Shown here: positions 46,501 to 58,837 of the stretch, piece after piece | Layout of the letters: each line of letters starts with the position of its first letter | Numbering within the stretch: the stretch's first letter is position 1 | NCBI GenBank assembly: GCA_033220425.1 | Contig: CM065649.1 | Coordinates: 3,720,001-3,784,000, forward strand | DNA length: 64,000 bases | Source of the DNA: Lepraria neglecta | Taxonomy: Eukaryota > Ascomycota > Lecanoromycetes > Lecanorales > Stereocaulaceae | Reading direction: 5' to 3' | Notes under the pieces: generated by a model | Seen by the model: only the letters and a program-made list of their open reading frames with translations | The model's database searches: none | Told to the model about the DNA's origin: nothing | Position numbers and translations under genes: made by a program

Positions 46501-46850
46501 TATATTTATTGAATCTGCGGTAACGAGCTCCTCTTTATTGTTGATGGTCCCTTAGCTAATAGCAGCGATAAAACGAAGGAAGTCTTGATCGTAGTAAGGT
46601 CGAGAGGAGTTAGCTCTTTACGAAGTCTCTAGGCTCCTATAGTATACGAGGCATCGACGGTAACCTGCTGATTCAAGGCTGACTCTCCGGCGTCGCGCTT
46701 ACTCTCGATAGTAACCACCTATTTGCTCGTCCTAGTCAGTAACGGCAAGGCAATATAAGGTGTCGAATCGGCAATAACACTCACTTCTCATAGCGTTTTA
46801 AAGCAATATTTTAATCTCTTAGAGTCTTTACTATATACCTCGTCCTATCC
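43540..46850 (-). pseudogene. RIP-degraded DUF3435 gene (tyrosine-recombinase superfamily) with C-terminal zinc finger
   Basis: DUF3435 proteins include Starship 'captains' and the many 'FluG-domain' transposon proteins. On the reverse strand the family can be followed despite many in-frame TAG/TAA stops: LTFNRILKSVLNLSGYFG-like sequence and VYAIRR (about 45594-45611, where family members have the His of HxxR), RVYSQSYVANTPSICGKSA (about 45410-45465), SEEERKLAIEDLCSLASQDY and LYRPGEKPVQGLCSVEGCG (about 44880-44990), then a C2H2-type finger CPFCLGDD...WSHLGTHL (about 44480-44600). The last part (43880-44488) is an open 202-codon stretch; a further piece in shifted frame (TERHPYLAELIDDDASKLE, about 43780-43840) follows. 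The N-terminal third (about 46000-46850) is the most decayed. It cannot encode active protein. Confidence 0.72.
45000..46850. repeat. AT-rich RIP-like block
   Basis: The sequence is strongly enriched in TA, TAG and TAT, with CAR codons apparently turned to TAR and TGG to TAG/TGA when read as the DUF3435 frame. Its right edge is sharp: from about 46980 the sequence returns to GC-rich coding-type DNA. This is the expected appearance of a duplicated element mutated by repeat-induced point mutation in an ancestor. Confidence 0.65.
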
Positions 46851-47317
46851 CTCTTATTATCCTCTACGTAGTATACTCTCTGTTTGTAGCCGTTGGCAAC
46901 AGCTTTCGCTAAAAGCTCTTCCGGTAGGATATCTTGCCGGCCTATGGTCGCAAGATATAGACGGAGTAGCTGGGAAGGAGCGTAGTGAATAGAGATAGCA
47001 GTTACAATCTTTCGTTAACGCGAGCAGGAACGGAAGACGCAAGATTGGGGGGGCTGGCTCCCCTTTATGCCCCGCAACGGCAGCCATCTTCCTGGACCAC
47101 CTGAGTGGGACTGTGTACAAGTGCGTGCACATCTCTTTGTTCGAACGTGGGGGGTTGGGCGAGAGGGAGGGTGAGGGTAGAGTGTGCATCACCGGGTCGG
47201 GTGCCGCATCAACCCTGCTCACCCGGCGCGCTCGCCAAAGCGACAGCGGGCGAGCGGGCAGATTTTTGTCGCCTTCAGCTGCCAAGCCGACGTCTAACCG
47301 CCGTTCTGTTCTCCAAC

Positions 47318-48751
<1,434 letters not shown>

Positions 48752-48911
48752 AGAAGTGACAGAGAGAGGTTCAAGCATGGTTCAGAGGGTTTTGCAAAAC
48801 TGCAAATAGACGGGACTGGCTTCTCTACTTAGGGGTATCAATGCTCCTAAAACAACCAAGCAAATCACTTCTTCCTATGGAATTTCTCCTTTCTCTGTTC
48901 GCTCGGAGACC

Positions 48912-50159
48912 CTAGAATATCAGATCCCAAGTAACCAAGAAACCACACAACCCACAACTAGCCCAAAACACCATCCGCGCCGTACTCTTCCTCTCCGTCG
49001 CCCTCTTCAATTCTTTATTCCCACCCCCAACATTCTCAGTCGTAGACAGCGATTCAGCAACGAGTTGTGATATATTGGCGCTTTGGATGTCCAGATTTTG
49101 CACCAGTGTCGTTTGCAGCTCGGAGATTTCAATCATGGAGCGCTCTGCTGTTCTGTATTGTGTGTTAGTAAGGTTGCAAGTGTGGAGACGGTGGTCCCCT
49201 GGGGGAGGAGGGCCGATTGACATACCGTACTTGGTCGAGAGTGTCTTCGTAATGCTTCAGCATATCCTGGTTCTCCCTCGCAAAAAGCTGCAGTTGTTCC
49301 GGACTCAGTTGCTGCTCAATTTGCCTCCTGTCCTCATCGTCCATAGCTGCCTCTCCGCCTCCCTTATACCCACTTCCTCCACTACCACCAGCCCCCTGCC
49401 CTGCGTCTCCAGTAAACCCATTCATCCCCCCCATCTCTCTCGCACCACTCGGTCCCTTAATCTTATACAACACACTCCTCCCCCTCTCCACCTCCCTCTC
49501 CAGCCTCCGTTCCATCATCCCCCTCTGCACCTCCCCCACCTCCTCCAACTTCCTTCCCAAAAACCAAAGTACTGAGTCCCTATGCATACCAAAAAGCTCC
49601 AACCTACTCTCCTCAACAACCTGCTCCGGACTCTTCTCCCCTGCCCCTCCCCCGGCCGCCCATCGTCCCAATAATCCTTTTGAGTAACGGCTTTCGAGGA
49701 CTTTAAATTGGGATGTTCGGCGAATGGATTCAGCTTCAGAGAGCTGCCGGATCGAGGCGTTCAGATCACGGAGGAGGGTTTTGGAGGAGGCATCTATGGC
49801 ATCGCGGTCGGGATTTGTGAGGTAGGTGGAGTCTTGCTGTGGGTGGGTGGAGGAGACATTGGGTAGGCGGGTGGAGGTTGGTGGGTGGGCATGTTGGCGC
49901 CGTGGGGGGGGAGATGTGGAGAGGTAGGCTTGGCGGATGGAGAGGAGGTACGTTTGGAGGGAGAGGATGTGATCGTTCTATGGTGAGTCTCAGCATGGCT
50001 GGTGGGTGATATAGAGATGGGGGATATGGGGGAGGGTACTATTCGGTATGCTTCCTTGAGGAATTCGTCACGTATGTCGGAGCGTTTGCGGGGGGAATGT
50101 TTAAGACGAGCATTGTGTTTACTTAGAAGGTCATTGAGGAGGGATGTGAGGTCCGACAT
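48912..50159 (-). CDS. UFE1: ER Qa-SNARE, syntaxin-18/Ufe1 type
   Basis: t-SNARE at the ER for retrograde Golgi-to-ER vesicles and ER membrane fusion. Three exons (50159-50040, 49977-49226, 49152-48912) give 370 residues. The N-terminus MSDLTSLLNDLLSKHNARLK and INDHILSLQTYLLSIRQAYLS form the syntaxin-18 helical domain. The middle has a Gly-rich insert (about 230-260). The SNARE coil (about 290-350: LQLFARENQDMLKHYEDTL, ISELQTTLVQNLDIQSANIS) has Gln at the zero layer (probably LVQNLD). A single C-terminal anchor (MVFWASCGLCGFLVTWDLIF) ends the protein. The first intron removes a long Pro/Ser read-through. It converges with the aminotransferase, 160 bp between stops. Confidence 0.87.
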
Positions 50160-50455
50160 TATATGTTATGTGGTTGAAGGAGGGATATAAAGTTGTTCTG
50201 GACAAGGTCTTTAGCGCGCCAAGGCCTGTTTAAGAAGGTTATCTCATTTTACGGGCGAGACGGTGTTGTCAGATATGGAAACATTGTCACTTTCTGGGCA
50301 TGCCCCTGCACTTTTGAGAGTATCTGAGTATGCACGCCTAAGAGTATCATTCCGAAAAGTATCCAATCGAATATGCATAGCACAACATGTCATCCATAAG
50401 TACTACATCCACCTTTACCAGAGTTCCATGTACACCAATTCTCTCACTCCTCTCA

Positions 50456-53195
50456 TCAATCCTTTGCTCCACCTCCGCCACCCTCCCTAACCCTCTTCTC
50501 GACCTTTTCTCTATGTAACCTGTTCTTCAAATGTACTTCGAAATTGTTGACTCCCGTCTCCGGCCCTGGCGTATACAGCTTGCCCGGACAATCCAAACAC
50601 TTTATTCTTGGGTAATACATGTACTTCGTGTCAGGGGGCGTCGGCTCGTTAGGGCGTGTGTGGATGGGCAAGTCGGTAATGGTAGAAACGGCGGTATAGC
50701 GCATTGCGCCCTCGAAGAGATCATCGGGGTAAGCTTGTTGGAGCTTGGAGAGTGCATGACCTAGCCAGGCCGGTGGCGAGGGCTATGAATGGAATTTTTA
50801 GCAGTTTTTGGCATTAAAGAAAACATGAAAGTAACAAATATAGCTAAGGCAGGTCCACGAGTTTACTGGAGTAGGGGCATAGCAAGCGAGGGGTGCTTCG
50901 TCAATAGAAAAGGGGTTGAAATACCATAGGATGTTCTTGGCTGGGTGGACCGAGGGCGTCCACCCTGCCTATTTGTGCTGCATGTGGGTGAAGAGGATTC
51001 ACGCCTTCCTTGTGCTCTCCTGGGCTACCATGCTGTCGAGGAAGATGTTGTGCTTGCGAACCGGGTGTCGTCGGTGGTCCCATCGAGCCAGGCGCCGGCG
51101 TGCCACGCCCTGGTGTTGCGCTAAGAGACCGTTGGTGGGAGGTGTGTTCGAGTGGTGCAGGTTTGCTTCTCGGCTTGTGATCTCGCAAAAGTTGCCGGTA
51201 GCGTTCTCGAGATATTTTCAGCTTGACGATAAGGGTCGGTGGGGAGTCATCCACGCTTTCTTCTCGATAATCCCTACCGCCAAATCTGCGTCCGGATGTT
51301 CGTGTTTCGTGGTGGTGCAGTATCGATGCTTCTGGGGTTGCGGATCGCGCAAGATTACCCCGCATTGCAGCTTGCGCCACAGTCGCTGCACCTCTCATCC
51401 CTCTTGTTCGTGCAGTCCCCGCAAACAAGTGCGCTGGAATCGCAGGAGAGTCCGGAGCAGATTCCTCGCTCTCTGATTCGTCGGAATCATCCAGGCCGTC
51501 TTTATGTCCATATCCTGGGCGTCGTTTGCCAGATGCAGTAACAGTCCGCTTGAAAATTCTGCTATCTTCTAGCGATTCTGCTGCGCCTGGAAGAACAGAT
51601 GACACAACCAACGTCCTTATAGTTCGTCGACGATCTTTCAGATCTGGTAAGGCCGGCCCACCTCGTCGGTTTACCGAACGTTTTTGCCTGCGTTCTTCTC
51701 TTGATAACGAGAGTTCTGTCTTTTCCAGCTCGGCCTCATTGAGCTCGTAGAGATAAGGTGTAAATTCTTTCGCAGCTTGATAGGGTCGGAACGGTGATGG
51801 CATTGGCGAAGGTAAGAAACCAGCTTTGAGTTCCTGGTCCTCGACAGGACGTCCATCGAAAGGATGGCCTGTCACGTAAAGACTGCGAGCAAATAGCTGG
51901 CTTTGTTCCCGTATTGAATGTGCTATTGCTGTGGTGAATTCTCCAGCTAGGGATAGATCTTGCGTCATTTGCTTCGCGAAGGCCTCAGGCGAATTTTCCG
52001 CATTGTTGATTTCCCATTCGAATTGGTCTACGAGTGTATGCTGGCCAATGGTGATGTTAAGCTTTATAGTGATTCGCATTTCATCATCCTTGTATGCATT
52101 GTAAGGCAGATGTGGATCCAAAGATTCCTCGTCGATGAAAGCATGTGGATAGAAATCCCGAAGCTGTTCTTGAAGACTGGAGCTGACTTGTTGCACAAGA
52201 GGACCGCACTGCTCCAGCGGTAGCCTGAAGTCTTCGACGAGCTGTTGGGCAAACAAGTCTGGAGAGACGACCCTGTCGTGCAGGTTCCAAGTGAAAGTGT
52301 CTCGAAGTCTTATCTTGTCCCACTCAATGTCCAGTCTTATCGGCACAAGTTCGTCGAGCTGTTCTGACTGCGTTCCGATATCCTTCCTAGATACGCGAAG
52401 CTCCTTTGTCCTCATCCCACCCGGTCTTCTTCGCTGAGCAGGTAGGAGAATGTGAGGTTGCCCGCTGTTGTTGGTACCATTTCCGAGATTTCCATACCGG
52501 CCATAGCCATGACCAAAGATAACTGCAGGGTCACGTAGAGGTGCGGCTGGTGGCGCTAGCCATTTCGGCCGGTCTTGTATCTCTTCGTCAGGTACACGCT
52601 GGCTGATCTTATAGTTGTCCTTATCCGCTTTATCAAGATCGGGGTCAATTCCACGCAGTTTCATCCAGACATCCCTCTCGGCCACTTTGTAGCGGTGGAG
52701 GATCTCCTGCTCGTCCGCGTATTTGTTTTTGACATGAACGGAAAGGAGCCCACGTTGGACATATTGTTCCATCTCGACATTCTCAAGTCCTTCAGCATTC
52801 TCGTCATTGGGCCCACGCGGTTTCAAGATTCTATCATGGTTCGAGGATCGGATGATACGTGTGCCAGACCGAGAGCGCTTCCTAGTCTTGATAGTACCAT
52901 TGGGCAGAAGGGCCGATCTATTGGGCGTTTCAGATCTCTCAGAGGATTCATTCTCTGCTCCATCATTCGTCAGAGAAAGACCTGAGGCAGCCATTACCGC
53001 TTTCGCCTTCTCTTTCCTCTCTTGCATAGGTTCTCCAGGCTGAGCATCCGAGGTATCTCCATTCCGTATGGCGCCATTGCGCATGTCATTCTTCGGCGTC
53101 TCCTTGATTCCATTCTGTAGGGCACCGGTAGAAAAGGTTTCTTGGGATGGGGGGGTAGTGTTTGTTGACTGAGGGGAGGTAGGAGACGGCATCAT
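50456..53195 (-). CDS. SNF5: SNF5/SMARCB1 chromatin-remodelling core subunit
   Basis: Core subunit of SWI/SNF or RSC (Sfh1); sequence alone does not decide which. Two exons (53195-50925 and 50782-50456; 142-nt intron) give 865 residues. The N-terminus is disordered with a basic patch (TRKRSRSGTRIIRSSNHDR). The SNF5 domain holds two repeats: RPT1 from about 282 (LVPIRLDIEWDKIRLRDTFT) and RPT2 from about 372 (MRITIKLNITIGQHTLVDQF), plus AHSIREQSQLFARSLY. A third conserved segment, PTLIVKLKISRERYRQLLRD, is at about 670. The second exon, easily missed as a separate 82-codon ORF, encodes WLGHALSKLQQAYPDDLFEG and a C-terminal zinc module CLDCPGKLYTPG...HLKNRLH (about 818-842). The donor is weak (GTATTT). 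Confidence 0.88.
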
Positions 53196-53881
53196 GGACA
53201 GCGGGTAGGATAGGGGATCGGGGCGGGCGAAGAGGCCTCAATCATCGATGAGACCTAGCGACCATCTCTCTGGAGGCGAACAATAAATTAGCTATATCCC
53301 CAATAGAGAAAATGGAGCTCTTTGGCCGGCAGACACGCGCGACATCCCGCCTCTTGATAAACAGGAAAGGCTGTGGAGCGGGCCATCCAGAAAGGGCAAG
53401 CAGTCATCGGAAAGCGACTTCGGCGACAACAACTGACATCACCAAACAAACAGCAAGAGGCAGAGTGAAGGGTATACATACCATCTGAATAGGATTTAGA
53501 CCCGCGATAATCGCGTTCAGATCTTGATTAGGAATTATTGGCCTAGGCAGTGTCGCAACCATACACCACACATCCGAGCCGGAACAAACCAAGACATGCG
53601 TTGCTCGCCTTATAAGGCTGATCAATCATTCCAACTAACCTGATTGGTCCATTCACCACTTGCTTCTCTTTCTCCATGCTAGCTTCCTGTAGCTTCCTTC
53701 AACGGTCAAAGTGATGCTGTGATACCTTGAACCAGTCTGTTCAGGTCCAGCTGATGGCCTGCTGGTGGATGACTCACCACTATCTCGCCGCCACTCCATT
53801 CCTCCTCCGTATCTCTCCCTTCTTCAAGAACAAAGAAGCAAAGAGACTCCCAGCAACCTCAAGTTCTGATAACGCTGCAAA
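53196..53881. promoter_or_regulatory. Shared promoter of SNF5 and the capping enzyme
   Basis: 686 bp between divergent starts. Small ORFs on both strands (53288-53479, 53404-53625, 53727-53924) lack features. C/T-rich runs just upstream of the capping-enzyme ATG (TTCCTCCTCCGTATCTCTCC near 53800) are typical of fungal leaders. Confidence 0.5.
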
Positions 53882-55165
53882 ATGGGAGGCTCAACGCCCG
53901 ATATACCTGGCCAGAAGATGGTAGGAGACGATCTGTGGTTATTACGGAACCAGGTAGCCGGGTTGCTCGATCGCTCAAACACCAACTTCCCCGGTGCCCA
54001 ACCTGTCAGTTTCGCTGCACGACATAAGCTTGAGCTCCAAAAACAAGATTATTTCGTCTGCGAGAAGTCTGACGGCATACGATGTTTAATGTACCTTACA
54101 ACCGACCCAGGCAACATGGGAGAGGCCACGTTTTTAATCGACCGAAAGAATGACTACTACCACATTCAAGGTCTACACTTCCCCAAATCCGCCGAAAGGG
54201 GCAATGCAGCCGCTTTTCACACGGATACGATATTCGATGGTGAACTAGTGAACGATACCATCAATGACCCATCCTCAGGTCTAAAACAACAGCTTATATA
54301 CCTCGTATTCGACTGTCTGGTGCTCAACGGTGACCGCCTAATGCACCAAACACTCGACAAGCGGATTGCAAAATTCAGAGATATTGTGTTCAACCCATAT
54401 GAGAAACTTTACAATGACACATTTAAGGAGGAAAAGCAATATCTACCCTTCCTTGTTGACTGGAAAAGGATGGAGAGGGGATATGGGATTGAGCATATGT
54501 TCAAGCAAACCCTGCCTCAACTGCCTCACGGCAATGATGGATTGATTTTCACCTGCAGAACCTCGCCTTATCAATTTGGAACCGATCAGCATATCCTGAA
54601 ATGGAAACCTGCGGAAGAGAACTCAATCGATTTCAGGATGACCCTTGAGTTCCCTGTGGTTGAACCAGATAGTGATGATGAAGACCAGAGTCCCTACCCA
54701 GATTACAGCGCCATACCACAAGTCAAGCTTGCAGTCTACGGCGGCGACAGAGGTGGAGATATCCCATACGGAAACATGTTCGTGGACGTGGGGAAATGGG
54801 AGGAGCTGAAAGCTCTGAAGGAGCCTCTGAACGATCGGATAGTGGAGTGCTCCTTGATCGAATCGAACACATGGAAATTCATGCGTTTCAGGGACGACAA
54901 ACACGAAGCTAATCATATTAGCACGGTAGAAAGCGTAATGGAAAGCATACAGGATATGGTTTCAGAGGAGGACCTGATCAGAGCCTCGAAGGCGATTAAG
55001 GACGAATGGAAGAAAAGGGAAAAAGAGACTATCGAAATGCAGAAAGCAGCAATGGCAAGAGCAGCTACAAATGGTCAGATGGGCCAAGCTCGGAATGGCA
55101 GTGTAGGAATGAAAAGGAAGTTTGACGGCAACGAGGAGACGACTAAAGGAACCGATGGTGTCTGA
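53882..55165 (+). CDS. CEG1: mRNA guanylyltransferase (capping enzyme alpha subunit)
   Basis: Transfers GMP from GTP to the 5' end of nascent mRNA in the nucleus. A single exon of 427 residues. The nucleotidyltransferase motifs are in order: motif I EKSDGIR with the GMP-accepting Lys62, motif III TIFDGELV and VFDCLVLNGD, motif IV GNDGLIFTCR, motif V HILKWKP, then the OB domain with IVECSLIESNTWKFMRFRDDK (motif VI, carrying the conserved Arg-Asp-Lys). The C-terminal ~50 residues are charged and Ala/Gly-rich, ending in KRKFDG, a likely nuclear signal. Family length is about 400-460, so this is complete. No triphosphatase domain is fused, as expected for fungi where Cet1 is separate. Confidence 0.95.
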   Translation: MGGSTPDIPGQKMVGDDLWLLRNQVAGLLDRSNTNFPGAQPVSFAARHKLELQKQDYFVCEKSDGIRCLMYLTTDPGNMGEATFLIDRKNDYYHIQGLHFPKSAERGNAAAFHTDTIFDGELVNDTINDPSSGLKQQLIYLVFDCLVLNGDRLMHQTLDKRIAKFRDIVFNPYEKLYNDTFKEEKQYLPFLVDWKRMERGYGIEHMFKQTLPQLPHGNDGLIFTCRTSPYQFGTDQHILKWKPAEENSIDFRMTLEFPVVEPDSDDEDQSPYPDYSAIPQVKLAVYGGDRGGDIPYGNMFVDVGKWEELKALKEPLNDRIVECSLIESNTWKFMRFRDDKHEANHISTVESVMESIQDMVSEEDLIRASKAIKDEWKKREKETIEMQKAAMARAATNGQMGQARNGSVGMKRKFDGNEETTKGTDGV

Positions 55166-55776
55166 TACATGGTGCAACACAGCTTGCCACATATCGAGAA
55201 TCATCCCATAGCCTCGCTAGGAGCCATATTGCACGTCCCTTCCGATCGTTCTCTCTACGTCACTGGAACGAACAATCAATGGGACACGATCGGCATTGGA
55301 TACAGTATCGTTGGCTGGCACACTCCTAGAGTCCAGCATGGCGTCATTATTGACTACGGTACTCGCATGCTAGTAATATGACTTGACGCTGCTTCATGCC
55401 CCATTCTGGATATTTTCCAAGGTGAACCATATCAACCATGATTCATGCATCATGGTATTCAAACAACGCAAAAGCCAATGGATCTGAACCATGTATGTAT
55501 CTCTTCGCTAGATAAAAACTATGTTACATAATCAAGTACTTACAATTGCAGTGCGCTGTTAGAGTCTTTGCGGGCTTAGACATAGAAGACCAAACATAAA
55601 TTTTGACACTCGCGAGCCTTCATGCTATCTGATTACACCATGGTCGCCCCCTCAAAGCCCATAACCAGCAAGTACTTGCTTTCAAAGATGATGGAAAAGC
55701 AGTCTAGACACATTCGTTTTGACACATGCTAATAATAATCCTCTTTCTGGCCTCCCATACTCTCTGACTATGCCAT
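55166..55776. terminator. Shared 3' region between convergent genes
   Basis: About 610 bp between the capping-enzyme stop and the end of the coiled-coil gene on the other strand. A 70-codon ORF at 55169-55381 directly follows the stop but has no features. No RNA gene was recognised. Confidence 0.4.
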
Positions 55777-56343
55777 CTAAGGCCCATGCATGGCACCAAG
55801 ACCTAACTCCTCCATCTCGAGATCCACTTCCAGCCCCGCCATCTCAGACTCATGCCTCTCTTTCAGCTTCCGCCGCTTCCTCTCAAGCTCTTCGTCCAGC
55901 TGCGCCCATTCCAGATCGTGCCTCGCCCTCAGTACAGCCCGCCGTGTCTCCGCTTCTGCTTTTGGACCGTTCCCAGCATCTGAACAGCCCGAATGAGCTT
56001 CACTGTTTAATCTCTTGACAACGGTTGGGACTTGCACCTCGTCTCTCGTTTGAAAAAGTACTGCCTGCCTTGCCTTGGCGGTTTCCAGTCGACGGGCATG
56101 TCTTTGAGCATGTGCCTCCGCAACACGAACAGCTTCTTTTGCCACCTTGGCTGCAACCCGGTCTTTTTTCATTTTTGACTTGGCTGCTGCGACCGTTCCC
56201 TTCGAAAACTCGCCCTCTCGAAGTCGCTTGAGCTCTTTATTCGCCTCCTTGGCCGTCTTCCTGGCTTGTTTCGCTGCCCTGCGAGCTTTGATGGCCTTCG
56301 TCTCTGTTGCCGCAGCCTTTATCTCCTTCTTAGTGTGGGTCAT
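55777..56343 (-). CDS. Lys/Ala-rich coiled-coil protein, 188 aa
   Basis: I do not recognise a family. A single exon starts MTHTKKEIKAAATETKAIKA; six more codons are open upstream (MRNSLV), but the chosen ATG begins the regular helix. Almost the whole protein is charged helix: residues 5-110 are Lys/Arg/Ala-rich (ARRAAKQARKTAKEANKELK), and a second coil at about 130-180 (ARHDLEWAQLDEELERKRRK). There is a linker with two Cys. Composition resembles nucleolar or ribosome-associated basic coiled coils, but that is only analogy. It may be real because the opposite strand is open only as a shadow and the helix heptads are regular. Confidence 0.5.
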   Translation of the reverse strand: MTHTKKEIKAAATETKAIKARRAAKQARKTAKEANKELKRLREGEFSKGTVAAAKSKMKKDRVAAKVAKEAVRVAEAHAQRHARRLETAKARQAVLFQTRDEVQVPTVVKRLNSEAHSGCSDAGNGPKAEAETRRAVLRARHDLEWAQLDEELERKRRKLKERHESEMAGLEVDLEMEELGLGAMHGP

Positions 56344-57043
56344 GACGAGTGAATTGCGCAAGGCTGGTTCGATGGGTGAGGCGAAGATGGTGGGACTAAA
56401 AGGTGATGATGGTAAGAGTGTAGATTTGTTAGAGGGTGGAGTGTGTGTGTCTATATGACTGGAATGATGCGGACAGAGGCAGAATTACAGGTTTATGCAG
56501 ACCTGCAGAGAGGACAGATCGAATGGAGGAGGACCGGGTTTCGATTTCGCTGATGTGCCCATGGCTGGCGTTCGAGGCACAAGGCTGGAGCGCGTCAGTA
56601 TTGGAGTCTGCTGATAGAGAATGGCCAGCTTACGTGAGATAGGGCGAGATTAGCAATGAGTAAAGCACACGGGTGGGTCCAAACAGTGGCTAAACGTGTG
56701 ATCAAATAGAGAAAAGTGAGTATCAGGCAAGGCGGAAACTCTGTAGTGGCATCGACAACTCTGGTTTCGCGTATGCTTCACCCTGTTGTGAGCGCTGGAA
56801 GATGTGTAAGAAATGTTTGTGGGCGAGATATACCAACTTCGCGCAAGTGTCGCGCTAGCAAATTCACTGACCTAAAACTTTTCTCGCCCACGACGGCTTG
56901 CTCTGCTTCAAAAACGATACAAATGGGCAAGCAGCTACGATACCAGACGGGATCAATTACAGAGTTTAGCCGCTGCGCAACGCTCACCTCTTTCTATCAG
57001 AGAGTTTAGCCTGTGTAACGCTCACTGACCTCAGCAGTACAGT
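56344..57043. other. Gene-free region with a short imperfect repeat
   Basis: About 700 bp without a supportable gene. Near its right end a motif occurs twice: AGAGTTTAGCCGCTGCGCAACGCTCAC-like (about 56960-56990) and AGAGTTTAGCCTGTGTAACGCTCAC-like (about 57001-57027), a spacing of about 40 bp. The second copy is just upstream of the start of the broken gene at 57044. Confidence 0.4.
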
Positions 57044-58837
57044 ATGACAGATATGTCCAAGGAACCACATACCGGCGTTGATCGCAGCATCAGTCGTGCC
57101 TCTACCACTCGACCGTCGATGAATCTAGACTCCTTCAGCTTCGAGCGAGTGAAACAGGGCAACTTGTCCATTAAAAATGAGGCCAGTACGAAAGACCTGG
57201 CGACTCTTGGGTAGACGAGGGGGATCCGGACGCAAAAGTTAGCATGCCCGAGCCATGGAACGTGCAGGATATCGTTATCTCGACCGACGGCATCGAGGTC
57301 CACCAATTTGGCGAAAGCTATGCTCGAGACCATGGCAAACCAGGGCCAAGAAAGCCGGAGGAGGACGAACACCGTTGGTGTTTATTGTTTAAGGAAGAGC
57401 AGCTGAGGAACATCCATGTTAAGGAAACAGCTTGCAAGTTTGGGGAGAAATTTGTGAATACCTTGATCGAGATGGTCTTTGATTATAATGGGGTACCGGA
57501 AGGGACCAATGCTACCAGATACAAGGTATCAGCACAATCGGGGGTTACCGAAGTGAATGATGAAGGAGAAAAGGGGATGGGAGTGACGGAAGAACAAGGG
57601 GGGAAAATGGAGGATGAAGAGGGTGAAGTTGCGGAGGATGAAGAAGGGAGCGAAACCGTGAAGCAAGAAGGCAGCGGGAATTACGACCCGGAGAAGGCTG
57701 TCCACATCCCTGAGGATTTCCCGCTTGCCAACCTGTTGAACGAACCTAGCGGTCTCAGGATTCTTGAGGTTCGTCTGGCTTGCTTCAAGAGCAAGAGTGC
57801 CAAGAGACCATACATGTGGTCATAGCCTGCTACGTGTGCATTCCTTGCTGGTTGGAACAAATGGACTCCCCTCACAAAGAAGGACAAGGCCAACGAGCTG
57901 AGGGAGCTGTCGCTATCTGAGTGGATACTCAAACAAGGAAATACATTTGCGTATGGACTAGCAAAAATCAAGTCCTCCTACGAACCCCAGTGGCCAGGGT
58001 ACAAAATGGTTGACCCAACCGAATGAGTATGTTCTCTGAGAGCCTTGATATCATGCTGGCAACTGACGATACGCTCAGGCCACCAGGCGAAATGCCGTTG
58101 CCAAGCAGACAATGTCGCAGGCTTCGACCTACTCTCCAGCCGTCCAAGCATTCGGCCCACCAATTGCACGACCGCCTTCTCCCAATCACCCAATGCTCGC
58201 AAACGGAGATTGGCAGAGATCGAGGCGGAGGTTGATGTTGATGAGGAGTTGGAGAAGGCGAGGCAGAGGTGGAAGCCCTCGAGGCTGATCGCAAGAGGCT
58301 CAGGGCGGAGCGAAAGTCACTGCAGTGATTGTATACTAGAATGGTACTTTGCGATTATGTTCAGTAGCTTGCTCAAAGGGTCGCATTATGCACTCACTCG
58401 AATTTGCAATCTCAAGGGATTAGTAGAATGTTTCATCAGTTTGCGTGAAGTCCTTCCCTTTGTCTGGCTGAACCTAAGAGGCATGAGTCAGTGTTTTCCA
58501 CTTCAAATTGAAAGAGGAAGGAGTGTTGTTGTATGCAATATCTGAACTTTGTTGATGCCACGAATGGCTGCTAAGAGCATCGCAGTATGCACAGGCTATA
58601 CGGAAACTGCTCAGGGATAGTGCGAAGCAGAATGGCTGGTCAGATATCGGACAGATCTCAATCATTAAATCGTTGCAAAGCGAAGAATACGATATCGTCA
58701 TTGTCAGCCTAGTGACAACGGAAGGGTTCCCAATGCCCATGGGCAATCTGTACCGAGCTAACGTGGCTAATGTCACGGCAGAAGGAAGGGCTGTACTTCG
58801 TTGGGAAGAAGGAATACTGGTTTACGAGACAGAATGA
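57044..58837 (+). pseudogene. Frame-broken gene of unknown family
   Basis: The pieces look coding but do not join. An ATG at 57044 opens 56 codons (MTDMSKEPHTGVDRSISRAS ... KDLATLG) and stops at 57212-57214. The next frame continues at the same point: WVDEGDPDAKVSMPEPWNVQ, through to 57825. A third stretch (57838-58024, AGWNKWTPLTKKDKANELRE ... YKMVDPTE) is in another frame, and a last one (about 58570-58837) reads QNGWSDIGQISIIKSLQSEE ... LRWEEGILVYETE then stop. The first junction has no room for an intron, so a one-base frameshift is likely. Acidic Glu runs lie at about 57550-57660. I know no family or function; a sequencing error could explain the first break. Confidence 0.5.

Noticed and set aside
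49794-50159. 121-codon Pro/Ser-rich reading of the SNARE start
   Set aside because: Read-through of the first UFE1 intron; splicing at 50040/49977 gives the syntaxin-18 sequence.
50456-50704. Stand-alone 82-codon zinc-finger gene
   Set aside because: The frame extends upstream to an acceptor and joins SNF5 in phase, matching the SNF5 C-terminus.
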